A stretch of DNA of 64,000 bases from Bradyrhizobium japonicum USDA 6 (GCF_000284375.1 NC_017249.1:4876001-4940000), one strand, 5' to 3'. Positions 22,174 to 31,601 are shown, numbered from the stretch's first letter. The notes: generated by a model not told the origin, from the sequence alone. A program made the numbers and translations.

Positions 22174-23454
22174 ATGGATGAGACCATGACCGAGACCAAG
22201 CAAACCGCGCCTTTTGCGCCATTCGAGTGGATGCTGTCGGCGCGCTATCTGCGGGCGCGCCGCAAGGAAGGATTCATCTCGGTCATCGCCGGGTTCTCCT
22301 TCCTTGGCATCATGCTGGGCGTCGCGACGCTGATCATCGTCATGGCGGTCATGAACGGCTTCCGCAAAGAGCTGCTCGACAAGATTTTGGGCCTCAACGG
22401 CCACATCCTGGTGCAGCCGCTGGAATCGCCGCTGACCGACTGGAAGGACGTCGCCGACCGCCTCAGCCAGGTCCAGGGTATCCGGCTCGCAGCGCCCGTG
22501 GTCGATGGCCAGGCGCTGGCGTCCTCGCCGTGGAATGCCTCGGGCGTCCTGGTGCGCGGCATCCGCTCCGACGACCTCAACAACCTCACCTCGATCGCCA
22601 AGAACATCAAGCAGGGCTCGCTCGAGGGCTTTGACGACGGGCAGGGGGTCGCGATCGGCCGCCGCCTCGCCGACCAGCTGTCGTTGCATGCCGGCGACAG
22701 CGTGACGCTGGTGGCGCCGAAGGGCGCGGTCACCCCGATGGGCACGACGCCGCGCATAAAACCCTACAAGATCGTGGCGGTGTTCGAGATCGGCATGTCC
22801 GAATACGATCTCGGCTTCGTGTTCATGCCGCTGGCTGAAGCTCAGGCCTATTTCAACCGCAGCAACGACGTTACCTCGATCGAGGTGTTCACCACCAACC
22901 CCGACAAGATCGACGCCTTCCGCAAGGCGGTGACGGAGGCCGCGGGCCGGCCGGTGTTCCTGGTCGACTGGCGGCAGCGCAACTCGACCTTCTTCAACGC
23001 GCTCCAGGTCGAGCGCAACGTGATGTTCCTGATCCTGACCATGATCGTGCTGGTCGCCGCGCTCAACATCGTCTCCGGCCTGATCATGCTGGTGAAGGAC
23101 AAGGGCAGCGACATCGCGATCTTGCGCACGATGGGCGCCTCGCAAGGCTCGATCATGCGCGTCTTCCTCATCACGGGCGCCTCGATCGGCGTGGTCGGTA
23201 CCCTGGTCGGCTTCTTCGTCGGCCTCGTGATCTGTCTCAACATCGAGTCCATCAGGCAATTCCTGTCCTGGCTGACCAGCACCGAGCTGTTCTCGCCGGA
23301 GCTCTACTTCCTGTCGAAACTGCCCGCCGAGATCGACGTCGGCGAGACCACGGCGGTCGTCATCATGGCGCTGACGCTGTCGTTCCTTGCGACGCTGTAC
23401 CCGTCGTGGCGCGCCGCGCGCCTCGATCCTGTCGAAGCGCTGCGGTACGAGTGA
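22174..23454 (+). CDS. lolC: Lipoprotein-releasing system permease (LolC/E family)
   Basis: A 426-residue inner-membrane protein. One span lies near the N-terminus ([20 protein letters not shown] after [17 protein letters not shown], the typical LolC/E opening), a large periplasmic domain follows, and three spans lie in the C-terminal FtsX-like part ([58 protein letters not shown]). It ends [12 protein letters not shown]. Alphaproteobacteria often have a single LolC/E-type subunit. The ATPase LolD starts eight bases after its stop. The ATG at 22174 begins just before the conserved region. Confidence 0.9.
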   Translation: MDETMTETKQTAPFAPFEWMLSARYLRARRKEGFISVIAGFSFLGIMLGVATLIIVMAVMNGFRKELLDKILGLNGHILVQPLESPLTDWKDVADRLSQVQGIRLAAPVVDGQALASSPWNASGVLVRGIRSDDLNNLTSIAKNIKQGSLEGFDDGQGVAIGRRLADQLSLHAGDSVTLVAPKGAVTPMGTTPRIKPYKIVAVFEIGMSEYDLGFVFMPLAEAQAYFNRSNDVTSIEVFTTNPDKIDAFRKAVTEAAGRPVFLVDWRQRNSTFFNALQVERNVMFLILTMIVLVAALNIVSGLIMLVKDKGSDIAILRTMGASQGSIMRVFLITGASIGVVGTLVGFFVGLVICLNIESIRQFLSWLTSTELFSPELYFLSKLPAEIDVGETTAVVIMALTLSFLATLYPSWRAARLDPVEALRYE

Positions 23455-23461
23455 GGGGCTG

Positions 23462-24166
23462 ATGGAGAGCCACCAGGGGGCGGAAGATGTACCGGTCATT
23501 TATCTCCACGAGATAAGGCGGCAGTACTTGCAGGGCGAGGTGCCGCTGACGATCCTCGACAACGCCAAGCTCGCGCTGTGGGCCGGGCAATCGGTCGCGC
23601 TGGTCGCGCCGTCGGGCTCCGGCAAATCGACGTTGCTGCACATCGCAGGGCTGCTTGAAGCGCCCGATTCCGGCGAGGTCTACGTCAACGGCGCGCCGAC
23701 CTCGCAGCTGCCCGACATCGAGCGTACCCAGCTCCGCCGCACCGATATCGGCTTCGTCTACCAGTCGCACCGGCTGCTGCCGGAGTTCTCGGCGCTCGAG
23801 AACGTGATGATGCCGCAGATGATCCGCGGCCTGAAGAAGTCGGAGAGCGTCAAGCGCGCCAAGGAGATCCTTGGCTATCTCGGCCTCGGCGACCGCATCA
23901 CCCATCGGCCCGCGGAATTGTCGGGTGGCGAGCAGCAGCGCGTCGCCATCGCGCGCGCGGTCGCCAACGCGCCGCGCGTGCTGTTCGCGGACGAGCCGAC
24001 CGGCAACCTCGATCCGCACACGGCCGATCACGTCTTCCAGGCCCTGATGCAGCTGGTCAAGGCGACCAAGGTCTCCATGCTGATCGCGACCCACAACATG
24101 GAGCTCGCCGGCCGCATGGACCGGCGCGTGTCGCTGTCGAACGGCCAGGTCGTCGAGCTCGAATAA
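23462..24166 (+). CDS. lolD: Lipoprotein-releasing system ATPase LolD
   Basis: A 234-residue ABC ATPase: Walker [11 protein letters not shown]-loop [20 protein letters not shown], signature [14 protein letters not shown], Walker [13 protein letters not shown] and the switch His in IATHNMELA. Its family, size and position after the LolC/E permease mark it as LolD, which powers lipoprotein extraction from the inner membrane. A dispersed repeat with a long palindrome follows, likely ending transcription. Confidence 0.93.
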   Translation: MESHQGAEDVPVIYLHEIRRQYLQGEVPLTILDNAKLALWAGQSVALVAPSGSGKSTLLHIAGLLEAPDSGEVYVNGAPTSQLPDIERTQLRRTDIGFVYQSHRLLPEFSALENVMMPQMIRGLKKSESVKRAKEILGYLGLGDRITHRPAELSGGEQQRVAIARAVANAPRVLFADEPTGNLDPHTADHVFQALMQLVKATKVSMLIATHNMELAGRMDRRVSLSNGQVVELE

Positions 24167-24171
24167 CAAAA

Positions 24172-24276
24172 ATTGCGAAAACAACCCCATGCACAGTAGC
24201 CGGCCCGGGCCGGCTACGATCGGGGTGATGCCTTCCAGCCATTTGACATGTCGGGCCGATCGGCTGCGACGGCGCA
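24172..24276. repeat. Dispersed repeat, inverted copy 3, with 22-bp palindrome
   Basis: GCGAAAACAACCCCATGCAC at the left and CATTTGACATGTCGGGC at the right are the reverse complements of both ends of the copy at 8221-8327. Between them, 24196-24217 is a perfect 22-bp palindrome (core CCGGCCCGGGCCGG). It lies in the convergent space between lolD and the minus-strand oxidoreductase. Confidence 0.72.
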
Positions 24277-24296
24277 TCGCCGCAGCGGAGGGCCCG

Positions 24297-25376
24297 TTAC
24301 GGCCTGATCACGGTCAATTTGAACGGTCCCGCATTGGCCGCGGCGTGTTCCACCGCCTCGTTGGCGTGGTCGAGGTCGAAGGCCGTCGCCTCGTATTCGT
24401 CCAGCCGCAACAATCCCGCGCGCACCAGCGCGATCAGGCGGCTTGCCGCATCCGGCGGATACATCCAGACGCCGTGGATGCTGATGCAGTTGCGCATGAT
24501 CCAGGGGTAGGGCAGATCGAGGCCCGCGCCGCCCGCCATGCCGACGCCGCCCATCAGCACGACGCGGCCGTAAGCGCGCACCGTCATGATCGCCGCGCGT
24601 ACGACGGTCGTGCTGACCGAGGGCGGCATGATGTCGAACACGCAGTCGATCGGCCCCGGTGCGGCGCGCTTCATGCTTTCGCAGTCGTCGCTCTCGTTGC
24701 CGGTGAGCTTCACCGGCTTCACCCGATCGCCGAAGCGGCGGACGAGGTCGGCCAAAATCCCATCGTTGCGACCGGGCGCGACCACGCAGGCCGCCCCCAT
24801 CGCGAGCGCGACCGAGACGGCCGCGCTGCCGAAATTCCCGGTGGCGCCGCTCACCAGCACGGTCTCGCCGGGTTGAAGGTTGGCGGCGAGGAAGCCGCCA
24901 TAGGGCACCAGCGCCGTCCCCAGCGCACACCATTGCGAGGCTTCCGCGGACGTGATCGCGCCAAGCCGCTTCACATTCTCGGTCGGCACGCGCATCCGCT
25001 CGGCATAGGAGCCGTGGCGAAAATGCCGTTGCAGGCGCATACCGCCGGGGCCGGCGGCCGTGAGCCCTTGCAGGGCGATATCGGGCGCCACGATGTCATC
25101 GCGCGAACGCACCGTCGGGTCGCAGAACACCCAGTCGCCAACGGCGAGCTTGGTCGCGTCCGGGCCGATCGCGCGCACCCGGCCGATGCCGCCAGGACCC
25201 GGGATGATCGGCAGGTCGAGCGCGTAGTTTCGTATCCCGTTGAAAACCTCGTTCATGTAGGACAAGACGCGCGTGGCGACGACGTCGACGATGACCTCGC
25301 CGGTGCCGAGCACCGGTTCCGGCACATTCTCGATCACCAGCGGCGATCCAAGGGATTTGAGTACGGCGGCTTTCAT
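24297..25376 (-). CDS. Medium-chain alcohol dehydrogenase-like oxidoreductase
   Basis: A 359-residue protein with a GroES-like N-terminal half (MKAAVLKSLGSPLVIENVPE, IIPGPGGIGRVRAIG, VGDWVFCDP) and a Rossmann half opening TVLVSGATGNFGSAAVSVAL. The catalytic Zn-binding GHE motif of classical alcohol dehydrogenases is replaced by GPGG, so it belongs to a zinc-poor branch. Substrate unknown. It is divergent from the XRE regulator at 25487, 110 bases apart, and is the likely target of that regulator. The ATG at 25376 aligns with the family N-terminus. Confidence 0.8.
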   Translation of the reverse strand: MKAAVLKSLGSPLVIENVPEPVLGTGEVIVDVVATRVLSYMNEVFNGIRNYALDLPIIPGPGGIGRVRAIGPDATKLAVGDWVFCDPTVRSRDDIVAPDIALQGLTAAGPGGMRLQRHFRHGSYAERMRVPTENVKRLGAITSAEASQWCALGTALVPYGGFLAANLQPGETVLVSGATGNFGSAAVSVALAMGAACVVAPGRNDGILADLVRRFGDRVKPVKLTGNESDDCESMKRAAPGPIDCVFDIMPPSVSTTVVRAAIMTVRAYGRVVLMGGVGMAGGAGLDLPYPWIMRNCISIHGVWMYPPDAASRLIALVRAGLLRLDEYEATAFDLDHANEAVEHAAANAGPFKLTVIRP

Positions 25377-25486
25377 GTTGTTCACCTCAAAAAGTCGGGT
25401 GAACGGCATCTACGCCCGGCTTGAACGGCCAGGAAGGCCTGGTATTATCCTAGTATTACGAAGGCCCTCCATCGGAGCGCAACATC

Positions 25487-26260
25487 ATGGCCGACCCGCG
25501 CCGCATCGAATTCGGCGACTTCCTGCGGTCCCGCCGCGAAAAGCTGACGCCGAAGACGGTCGGTCTTCCCGCGGGCAGCCGCCGGCGCACCGCGGGCCTG
25601 CGCCGCGAGGAGGTCGCACAGCTCGCCGGCATCGGTGTCGACTGGTACATCCGTCTCGAGCAGGGCCGCACCGTCAGCCCCTCGGTCACCACCGTCGATG
25701 CGCTCGCCCGTGCGCTGCGGCTGAGCAAGACCGAGCATGCGCATCTCAAGGCGCTGGCGCGCGACGGCGACAAGCGGGCGTTCACGCGCGAGATCGTGCC
25801 ACCGCCGATCCTGCGGCTGATCGAGAGCCTGCCGCATCCGGCCTATATCACAGGGCGGCGCTGGGACGTGCTGGCCTGGAACGAAGCCGCCGAGCAGGTT
25901 TTTGCGTTCGGCCGGTTGCCGGAGGAGGATCGCAACACGATGCTCCTGATGATGACCAACAAGCAGACGCGCAAGGCTTACGGCGCGGGCTGGGCGGAGG
26001 TCGCCAAGCGCATGGTCGCGATGTTTCGAGCGAGCCACGACGTCTGGGCCGGCGATCCCGCCTTCGCGGAATTGCTGACGCGGCTGCGGCAGGGCAGCGC
26101 GGAATTCGTCAAATGGTGGGAAGCCCACGAGATCCGCAGCACCGCCTCGGGCCTCAAGACGATGTCTCATCCAACACTGGGCGTGCTGCATTTCGAGCAC
26201 ACGAGTTTTCAGGCCAATGACGATCCCGCGCTGAAACTCGTGATCTACACGCCGGTGTAG
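25487..26260 (+). CDS. XRE-family regulator with MmyB-like ligand domain
   Basis: A 257-residue regulator. Residues about 1-90 are a helix-turn-helix of the XRE type (FGDFLRSRREKLTPKTVGLP, RTAGLRREEVAQLAGIGVDWYIRLEQGR). The rest is the PAS-like MmyB ligand-binding domain (WDVLAWNEAAEQVF, HPTLGVLHFEHTSFQAND), thought to bind a fatty acid or similar ligand. Such proteins commonly control a divergent oxidoreductase gene, here the one ending at 25376. Confidence 0.88.
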   Translation: MADPRRIEFGDFLRSRREKLTPKTVGLPAGSRRRTAGLRREEVAQLAGIGVDWYIRLEQGRTVSPSVTTVDALARALRLSKTEHAHLKALARDGDKRAFTREIVPPPILRLIESLPHPAYITGRRWDVLAWNEAAEQVFAFGRLPEEDRNTMLLMMTNKQTRKAYGAGWAEVAKRMVAMFRASHDVWAGDPAFAELLTRLRQGSAEFVKWWEAHEIRSTASGLKTMSHPTLGVLHFEHTSFQANDDPALKLVIYTPV

Positions 26261-26350
26261 GACGTAGAACGCAGTCATCAGATCGGGAAGGCCACCGGCC
26301 TATGTCCGGCGGCCTCCGCGCTTATTGTGGTTTGCGGGGCGGCGCCCCGA

Positions 26351-26650
26351 CTAGAGATCGATGCTGACGGCGATGTTACGGCCCTGTAGTTCGGCAATCT
26401 TCATTCCATCAGCCTGCAGCTGCGCGAACTCCGGGTCCTTTGACACGGCCTCCTGCACCTTGCCGTAGACTTCCCAATTGGCGTAGCGCGTCGTAACCAG
26501 CAACTCTCCGGCCCAGTGACCGGTGTGGAAACGGGAGAGCCGAAGAAATTCGGCACCATGTTTTTCAAAGATCTTCTTCGCCTGCCTGATGATCTGGACC
26601 GTTTCCTCGACCTTGTCGGTCTTGAAGCGAGTAAATTGAACGATCGGCAT
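26351..26650 (-). CDS. Small dimeric alpha/beta-barrel-like protein
   Basis: A 99-residue protein, MPIVQFTRFKTDKVEETVQI to NIAVSIDL, with the strand-helix-strand pattern of antibiotic-biosynthesis-monooxygenase/NIPSNAP-like ferredoxin folds. Pattern pieces are FEKHGAEFLRLSRFHTGHWAGELLV and WEVYGKVQEAVSKDPEF, which is the usual last helix before the final strand. There is no signal peptide. GGAGG lies a few bases upstream on the minus strand. Function unknown; no operon partner is visible. Confidence 0.65.
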   Translation of the reverse strand: MPIVQFTRFKTDKVEETVQIIRQAKKIFEKHGAEFLRLSRFHTGHWAGELLVTTRYANWEVYGKVQEAVSKDPEFAQLQADGMKIAELQGRNIAVSIDL

Positions 26651-27173
26651 GGGCTACCTCCATAGCTGTGTAAACTGTCCAAGAGGCATGTATCGAGCGA
26701 CGTTTGAGGAGCGAACCTCCAGTTCAATCTCGATAAAGGTTCGTCTTCAGCGGCCTGATCCAGGTTCAGGCTTCGCAAGTGGAAGTAGCTCTGCCCCTTC
26801 TCGGCAGATGGGCTCGCATCGTCGCTGGCGGGCGAACCGAGATCACGACCTGCCGCTGCGGGCTTGATGAAGCGCGACTGCCGCTGCCGGACGGCCGTGG
26901 CCAATGGTCGCGATGTTTCGCGCGACCATCGCCAAGCGTCAGCTTCCGAGGGCCAAGCGGGAGCGCTGCGATCCGTCAGGGCAATGCCGCTCGTGACCCA
27001 ACGGCGGACGTCCTTTGATCTAGATCAACCAGAACGCGGCGCGTCGCTTCTTGGCTGTCTCACCCACCGTCGGTGCTTGCCTGGGTTGGACGGTGGGGAA
27101 AAGCCCCGCAGCGGGGCACTATTCATCCGCAGGGACCATTGGTCGCCGGTGCGGGATATTCGGGAGTACCTTC
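26651..27173. other. Long regulatory spacer containing a FixK/FNR box
   Basis: About 520 bases between divergent genes. Overlapping frames exist but look non-coding (Arg-rich, no start signals). The only clear element is the palindrome at 27015-27028. Confidence 0.5.
27015..27028 (+). promoter_or_regulatory. Perfect FixK/FNR-type box
   Basis: TTGATCTAGATCAA is a perfect 14-bp palindrome identical to the FNR/FixK consensus TTGAT-N4-ATCAA. It lies 146 bases before the DUF1254 start. With a class II geometry, transcription would start near 27062. In Bradyrhizobium FixK2 acts at such sites under low oxygen. Confidence 0.7.
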
Positions 27174-28607
27174 ATGAAAAGGCAACTGTCGTCGCTTGCT
27201 GCGATCCTGTCGGGTCTGATCTTCATGGTGTCAACAGCGGTCCCAAGCGCGGCTCAATCGATTTCCGCGGAGGAGGCGCAAGTCATCGCTGCGGAGGCGT
27301 ATGTCTACTTCTATCCGCTCGTGACGATGGACCTGACGCGCAAGCAGCTCATCAATTCCGATCCCAAAACCGCAGGCATAGGCGGTCCTCCCAACACCTT
27401 TGACAATATCCAGGCCTACCCGACTGCGGACATGAGGGCGGTGGTGCGGCCGAATTTCGATACGCTGTATTCGAGCGCCTGGCTGGACCTGACCCGCGAG
27501 CCCTTGGTCGTCTCGGCTCCTGATACCGGCGGCCGCTACTACCTGCTGCCGATGCTTGACATGTGGACCGATGTGTTTGCGTCGCCGGGATGGCGTACGA
27601 CAGGCACCAAGGCGGCGAATTTCCTGGTCGTGCCGCCGGGCTGGACCGGAAGCGTGCCGGCGGATTTCGCGCGCATCGACGCGCCGACGCCTTATGTCTG
27701 GATCATCGGCCGCACCAAGACCGATGGTCCCGCCGACTATGCTGCGGTTCACGAGGTGCAGAAGGGTTACAAGATCACGCCGCTGTCTGGATGGGGCAAG
27801 CCCCCGGTTGCCGTGACACAGACCATCGATCCCAACGTTGACGTCAAGACTCCGCCGAAGCAGCAAGTCGACACGATGGCAGGCGATAAGTTCTTCGCCT
27901 ATGCGGCCGAGCTGACCAAGATCCACCCGCCACACATCACCGATCAGCCGATCATCGCGCGCATGGCCCGGATAGGGCTAGAACCAGGCAAGAGCTTCGA
28001 TATTTCGAAGGTCGATGCGACGGTGCGGAAAGCCGTCGAAGAGGCGCCGGCGCAGGCGCAAAAGCTGATGGCATGGAAAGTCCCGACGTTGGCGCGCGTC
28101 GCAAATCACTGGTCCATGAACACGGACACGATGGGCGTTTACGGGAACTACTATTTGAAGCGGGCTATCGTCGCGCAGGTCGGACTCGGTGCGAATCTGC
28201 CGGAAGACGCGATCTACCCGGGCAGTATTGGCGATGAAAACGGCAAGCCGCTCGACGGCGCCAACAAATACATCATCCGCTTCGCCAAGGACGCGTTGCC
28301 GCCGGTCGAGGCATTCTGGTCAATCACCCTGTATGACAATGATGGCTTCCAGGTTGCCAATCCAGTCAACCGCTTTGCGGTGAGCAGCTGGATGCCGTTC
28401 AAGCGCGATGCCGACGGATCTCTCACGCTATATTTCCAGAACGACAATCCCGGCGGCGATCGCGAAGCCAACTGGCTGCCCGCGCCCAAAGGCCCGTTCA
28501 ACCTCACCATGCGCCTTTATGCGCCAAAGTCTGACGCATTGACCGGCGCGTGGAATCCACCGGGCATCAAGCGGGTCGATAGTGAAACCGTTGGCCGGCA
28601 GCAATGA
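27174..28607 (+). CDS. Exported DUF1254/DUF1214 protein
   Basis: A 477-residue secreted protein with a signal peptide (MKRQLSSLAAILSGLIFMVS, cleavage near PSAAQS). The N-terminal DUF1254 domain includes AAEAYVYFYPLVTMDLTRKQ, RPNFDTLYSSAWLDLTREP and RYYLLPMLDMWTDVF. The C-terminal DUF1214 domain has APPxEAFWSITLYD-like sequence (LPPVEAFWSITLYDNDGFQV) and ends NLTMRLYAPK. Proteins of this kind are widespread but of unknown function. A perfect FixK/FNR box upstream points to induction when oxygen is low. The ATG at 27174 is chosen because it creates the signal peptide. Confidence 0.85.
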   Translation: MKRQLSSLAAILSGLIFMVSTAVPSAAQSISAEEAQVIAAEAYVYFYPLVTMDLTRKQLINSDPKTAGIGGPPNTFDNIQAYPTADMRAVVRPNFDTLYSSAWLDLTREPLVVSAPDTGGRYYLLPMLDMWTDVFASPGWRTTGTKAANFLVVPPGWTGSVPADFARIDAPTPYVWIIGRTKTDGPADYAAVHEVQKGYKITPLSGWGKPPVAVTQTIDPNVDVKTPPKQQVDTMAGDKFFAYAAELTKIHPPHITDQPIIARMARIGLEPGKSFDISKVDATVRKAVEEAPAQAQKLMAWKVPTLARVANHWSMNTDTMGVYGNYYLKRAIVAQVGLGANLPEDAIYPGSIGDENGKPLDGANKYIIRFAKDALPPVEAFWSITLYDNDGFQVANPVNRFAVSSWMPFKRDADGSLTLYFQNDNPGGDREANWLPAPKGPFNLTMRLYAPKSDALTGAWNPPGIKRVDSETVGRQQ

Positions 28608-28720
28608 TGGATGCCAAGGAAGCCCGCCGAGCCAGGCAAGGGCGGCGCATTTAACGCGCCCAAGGATGGCTCGGCGAATACACTGGCGTCTACGTGCTTC
28701 CGATTGTGACCGGCATGAGG

Positions 28721-28757
28721 ATCGTCACTTTGCCCTGTGAAAAGGCGAAGTGACGAT
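28721..28757. repeat. Long inverted repeat / hairpin
   Basis: ATCGTCACTT-T-GCC at 28721-28734 pairs with GGC-G-AAGTGACGAT at 28744-28757, a 14-bp stem (one T-G pair) around a nine-base loop. No T tract follows. It may be a terminator-like repeat after the DUF1254 gene, or a dispersed palindrome. The rest of 28608-29094 has no convincing gene. Confidence 0.55.
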
Positions 28758-29094
28758 GCAGGTGAGGGCGCGGCCGGCGGGCGCGCGACGGCGCGAGGAA
28801 TGCGATCGCAGCGAAGCGCGTTGTGCACGCTGGTGGGCGGAGTTGCAGATTGAACCGTCGGACTCGTGGTGCTATTTTTCAGCGACGTCATTCCGTTTTC
28901 GGTTTGATGCGACGGGCGATCGGGCTTACGGACTGCCGCCCGTTCATTTTGAAATTGGAATAGTTGAGCCAATTGTGCCCCGCCTCCGGCCCTTTTGAGT
29001 GCGGTCGGACGATGTTTTTCATTGGCCTCCGTTCTTCCCATTGACTCGGAGGCGGGTTTTTTCAGTCGAACTTTGCAACAAGTCGATCTTCGAC

Positions 29095-29838
29095 ATGTGC
29101 ATTCTGACGCGCCACGCGGATCTTGCCGCACCACATCACCATCCGATCGCGGGACGGGGCAGGCATTGCCTGATTGTTGCATTGCTCTGTGCCGCTTCCC
29201 TGTTTCAGGTCACGCCCAAGGCGTGGGGACAATGCTCGGCGCGCGACGTCTTACAGAATCAACTGAAGCTCGGCAAAGCTCGTGCAGTTGATCTGCCGCA
29301 AAAACTCATCGAGGCCGCCCGCGATGTTCCGACATGGAAGACCATTGCGGTCGGTACCTTTGGCAACTCCGTTGCGTTGCGCAATGCATTGGATGTCGTG
29401 GGTTGCAATATCGGCGGGCTGGCCGCGGAGGTTCTGGCTCGACCGGCCTTTACCGTCAGTTCCAGCAAGATGGACGTGGCGCTTGTGGCGGTGTCGGCGG
29501 TCGAACTCGGCTTTAAAACCGGTAGCGTGCCTCTGGCCGTCATTTACGCGCGGGCCCGACAACTCGGCTTTGAATTTGCGGCAGCGGAGGTCGGTCCGCA
29601 ATTGCGCCTTCAATATCTCGATCAGCCCATGGGTGAATTCCTCATCGTGGGAATGCAGCCGATCAAGACGTGGAGCGGAGAGCCCGTGGTTCTCAACGTG
29701 GCAAATGGCGGAGCCGGGTTGATCCTGATCGGCCAGGACGGCCGAGATGACGCTGAAATACCGGCGACCTCCCGTTTTCTTTTCGTGCGGCCGCCTGACC
29801 TCAGCGGTGGAATCGCGGCGGCTCTGCTGCCGCCATGA
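29095..29838 (+). CDS. Exported protein of unknown function
   Basis: A 247-residue protein. After a His-rich N-terminus (HADLAAPHHHPIAGRGRH) a hydrophobic stretch (CLIVALLCAASLFQV) with likely cleavage near AWGQ marks export. The mature part has a first Cys just after cleavage and a second in DVVGCNIGG, and ends with a hydrophobic C-terminus. No domain recognised. The frame opens at 28999; the ATG at 29095 gives a more normal N-terminus but the true start is unsure. The stop overlaps a small frame at 29835. Confidence 0.5.
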   Translation: MCILTRHADLAAPHHHPIAGRGRHCLIVALLCAASLFQVTPKAWGQCSARDVLQNQLKLGKARAVDLPQKLIEAARDVPTWKTIAVGTFGNSVALRNALDVVGCNIGGLAAEVLARPAFTVSSSKMDVALVAVSAVELGFKTGSVPLAVIYARARQLGFEFAAAEVGPQLRLQYLDQPMGEFLIVGMQPIKTWSGEPVVLNVANGGAGLILIGQDGRDDAEIPATSRFLFVRPPDLSGGIAAALLPP

Positions 29839-30029
29839 AGACGAACAACCAGGTTTCGAGCAGCGCTGACAGCGGAGAAAATTCCTTGCGTCAGATCAAG
29901 CGGGACTTCCTGTCCAAGGAGAACAACGAGGCTGTCGGCTCAAGTACAGCGGCGCCGGGAATTCACCAGGGGATGGAGGCAGGCCTCGTCTCAAGTCTCG
30001 TCTGGAGCGGCTTCAACAGTAGGGAGTGA
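29835..30029 (+). CDS. Small hydrophilic ORF, doubtful
   Basis: A 64-residue frame whose ATG overlaps the preceding stop (ATGA), the arrangement of translationally coupled genes. The product is polar (MKTNNQVSSSADSGENS, then RQIKRDFLSKENNEA) with no signal or domain. It ends five bases before the next gene. It may be a real coupled small protein or filler. Confidence 0.3.
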   Translation: MKTNNQVSSSADSGENSLRQIKRDFLSKENNEAVGSSTAAPGIHQGMEAGLVSSLVWSGFNSRE

Positions 30030-30033
30030 CATC

Positions 30034-30492
30034 ATGCGCGGATTCGGAGCTGTATGTATCTCACTGTTACTATCGGCAGTTCCTGCGACTGCGTCAGATC
30101 AAAATCTCAAGGAGGAAGTTGGAAAGATAGGTTCAGCATACGAGCGGTACTTCAGCAACAAGGATCCCGCCGGGATTACTTCGCTTTATACCAAGAACTA
30201 TATGCGCGTGACTGAAGAGGGCGTCGTGGACAATACCAGATACTATGAGAACGCTTTCAAGGCGGGAGTGAGTCGCCTCGAGGTCAAGACGACCGAGGTT
30301 CAGTCATTGTCAGAAGGCATGGCTCTGGTCACCGGCGAATCTCGCGTTACCGGCAACAGCGAGACAGGCGCTCCCATAGACTTCACCGTTGTTTGGACCG
30401 CTCTCGATGTTCGAGAGGACGGGCAATGGAAAATTCGCATGCTCACCTCGGTCCCCAAACCGCCGCCCCAGCCGCAGCAGGCCGCAAAGTAA
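30034..30492 (+). CDS. Exported SnoaL/DUF4440-like protein
   Basis: A 152-residue secreted protein: signal peptide MRGFGAVCISLLLSAVPATA, then an NTF2-like fold (GSAYERYFSNKDPAGITSLY, NYMRVTEEG, ENAFKAGVSRLEVKTTEV, WTALDVREDGQWKIRML). This matches the SnoaL/DUF4440 class of small ligand-binding or catalytic cone-shaped domains; substrate unknown. GGGAG precedes the ATG. The C-terminus is Pro/Gln-rich. Confidence 0.7.
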   Translation: MRGFGAVCISLLLSAVPATASDQNLKEEVGKIGSAYERYFSNKDPAGITSLYTKNYMRVTEEGVVDNTRYYENAFKAGVSRLEVKTTEVQSLSEGMALVTGESRVTGNSETGAPIDFTVVWTALDVREDGQWKIRMLTSVPKPPPQPQQAAK

Positions 30493-30901
30493 CTCAAGAG
30501 GAGCGGGCGATGGCGCTCTGCTCGCAACGCAGTCAGCTCAGCCGCCTGTCTACGTGTTATGTGCCGTTCAAGCCTTGTACTTTGCGTTGTTGCTGCGGCA
30601 TGCAGCCTCGGGAATCTGCGCATATCACCAGCATCGTCTTCTGAACGGTTTGTCCCGGCGCTCATGTCCGCTTTCCACGCCCTAGCGACGTGGTTCCGTC
30701 GTCTTCTGAACGGCCGGCCGGTGTCCTGGTGACGTACGAGGCACGCTGCTCGCCCGCATGTTCGGTGACCGGCGTTGTGAGTTCTTTGGGTGTGAATGGG
30801 TTCACAACGACGTCGCCGGGCGAGTGCTATGCTCCAGCCATTCAACTGCCGACTGATTTTTTGAAGAGTTTCTTTTTCGAACAGCCTCTGAGGAGAGGGT
30901 C
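30493..30901. other. Intergenic spacer, nothing convincing seen
   Basis: About 400 bases between two genes for exported proteins. Short frames here are overlapping and Ser/Arg-rich. GGAGAGG at 30892-30898 is the likely ribosome binding site of the next gene. Confidence 0.45.
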
Positions 30902-31495
30902 ATGTTCAAGCAATTCCTCTTGGTCGCGGCGATAGCCTCCCTGACGTCAGCCACATCCACCAAAGCCTATTGCGAACATGTTTTGGAGCGTGGCGTGTCC
31001 GCCGAGTCGCGTTCGGTTTCGTTGCATTCCGATGCAGCTCAACTTGCGGAAGCCCTGTTGGATGACATTGTGACCTGGCTCTCATCGAATTTCGACCTGC
31101 CTGCCATCAGACAGCGCCCCGTCGTTGAATTTGCGTCGAAGAAGGAGCTTGCGAGGTTGCGTGCAAGAGACCGTCCTTTTTCGCAAGGCTTCATGGAAAG
31201 CGATGGGCAACTCGCTCAGCGCGAAGTTGTCGCACTTTACGACAACGAGACGCGAACGATCCTGCTTCCTGATGATTGGGGCGGCAGTTCGCCGGCCGAC
31301 CAATCGGTCCTGGTACACGAAATGGTCCATCACCTTCAGAATGTTGGAAAGCTCAAGTTTGATTGCCCACAGGCGCGAGAGAAGTTGGCCTACCTGGCTC
31401 AGGATAAATGGCTAGAGCGGTTCGGACTTACCCTGGAGAACGAGTTCGACGTCGACATGTTCACGGTGCTGGTTTCTTCAGCATGCATGTATTGA
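30902..31495 (+). CDS. Exported metallopeptidase-like protein (HEMVH motif)
   Basis: A 197-residue secreted protein with signal MFKQFLLVAAIASLTSATST. The motif VLVHEMVHHLQNVG contains HExxH plus a further His, a zinc-peptidase signature, with Trp-Gly (DDWGGSS) before it and a C-terminal ENEFDVDMF acidic stretch that could supply the third ligand. It resembles the small secreted DUF6647 type. Whether it cleaves peptides is unproved. It stands alone with GGAGAGG upstream. Confidence 0.7.
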   Translation: MFKQFLLVAAIASLTSATSTKAYCEHVLERGVSAESRSVSLHSDAAQLAEALLDDIVTWLSSNFDLPAIRQRPVVEFASKKELARLRARDRPFSQGFMESDGQLAQREVVALYDNETRTILLPDDWGGSSPADQSVLVHEMVHHLQNVGKLKFDCPQAREKLAYLAQDKWLERFGLTLENEFDVDMFTVLVSSACMY

Positions 31496-31601
31496 TTGTG
31501 ACCGATCGATCCCAGTCGCTGTCGAACGATTGCCTTTCCAACGGAAGGCAAAGCCAAGATCATCCCGTACGTACCAACAAGATCTTCAGCGGATTTGATT
31601 G

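Noticed and set aside
28750..28998. 82-codon plus-strand frame in the DUF1254 downstream gap
   Set aside because: Starts inside the hairpin, Arg-rich, no ribosome binding site or recognisable pattern.
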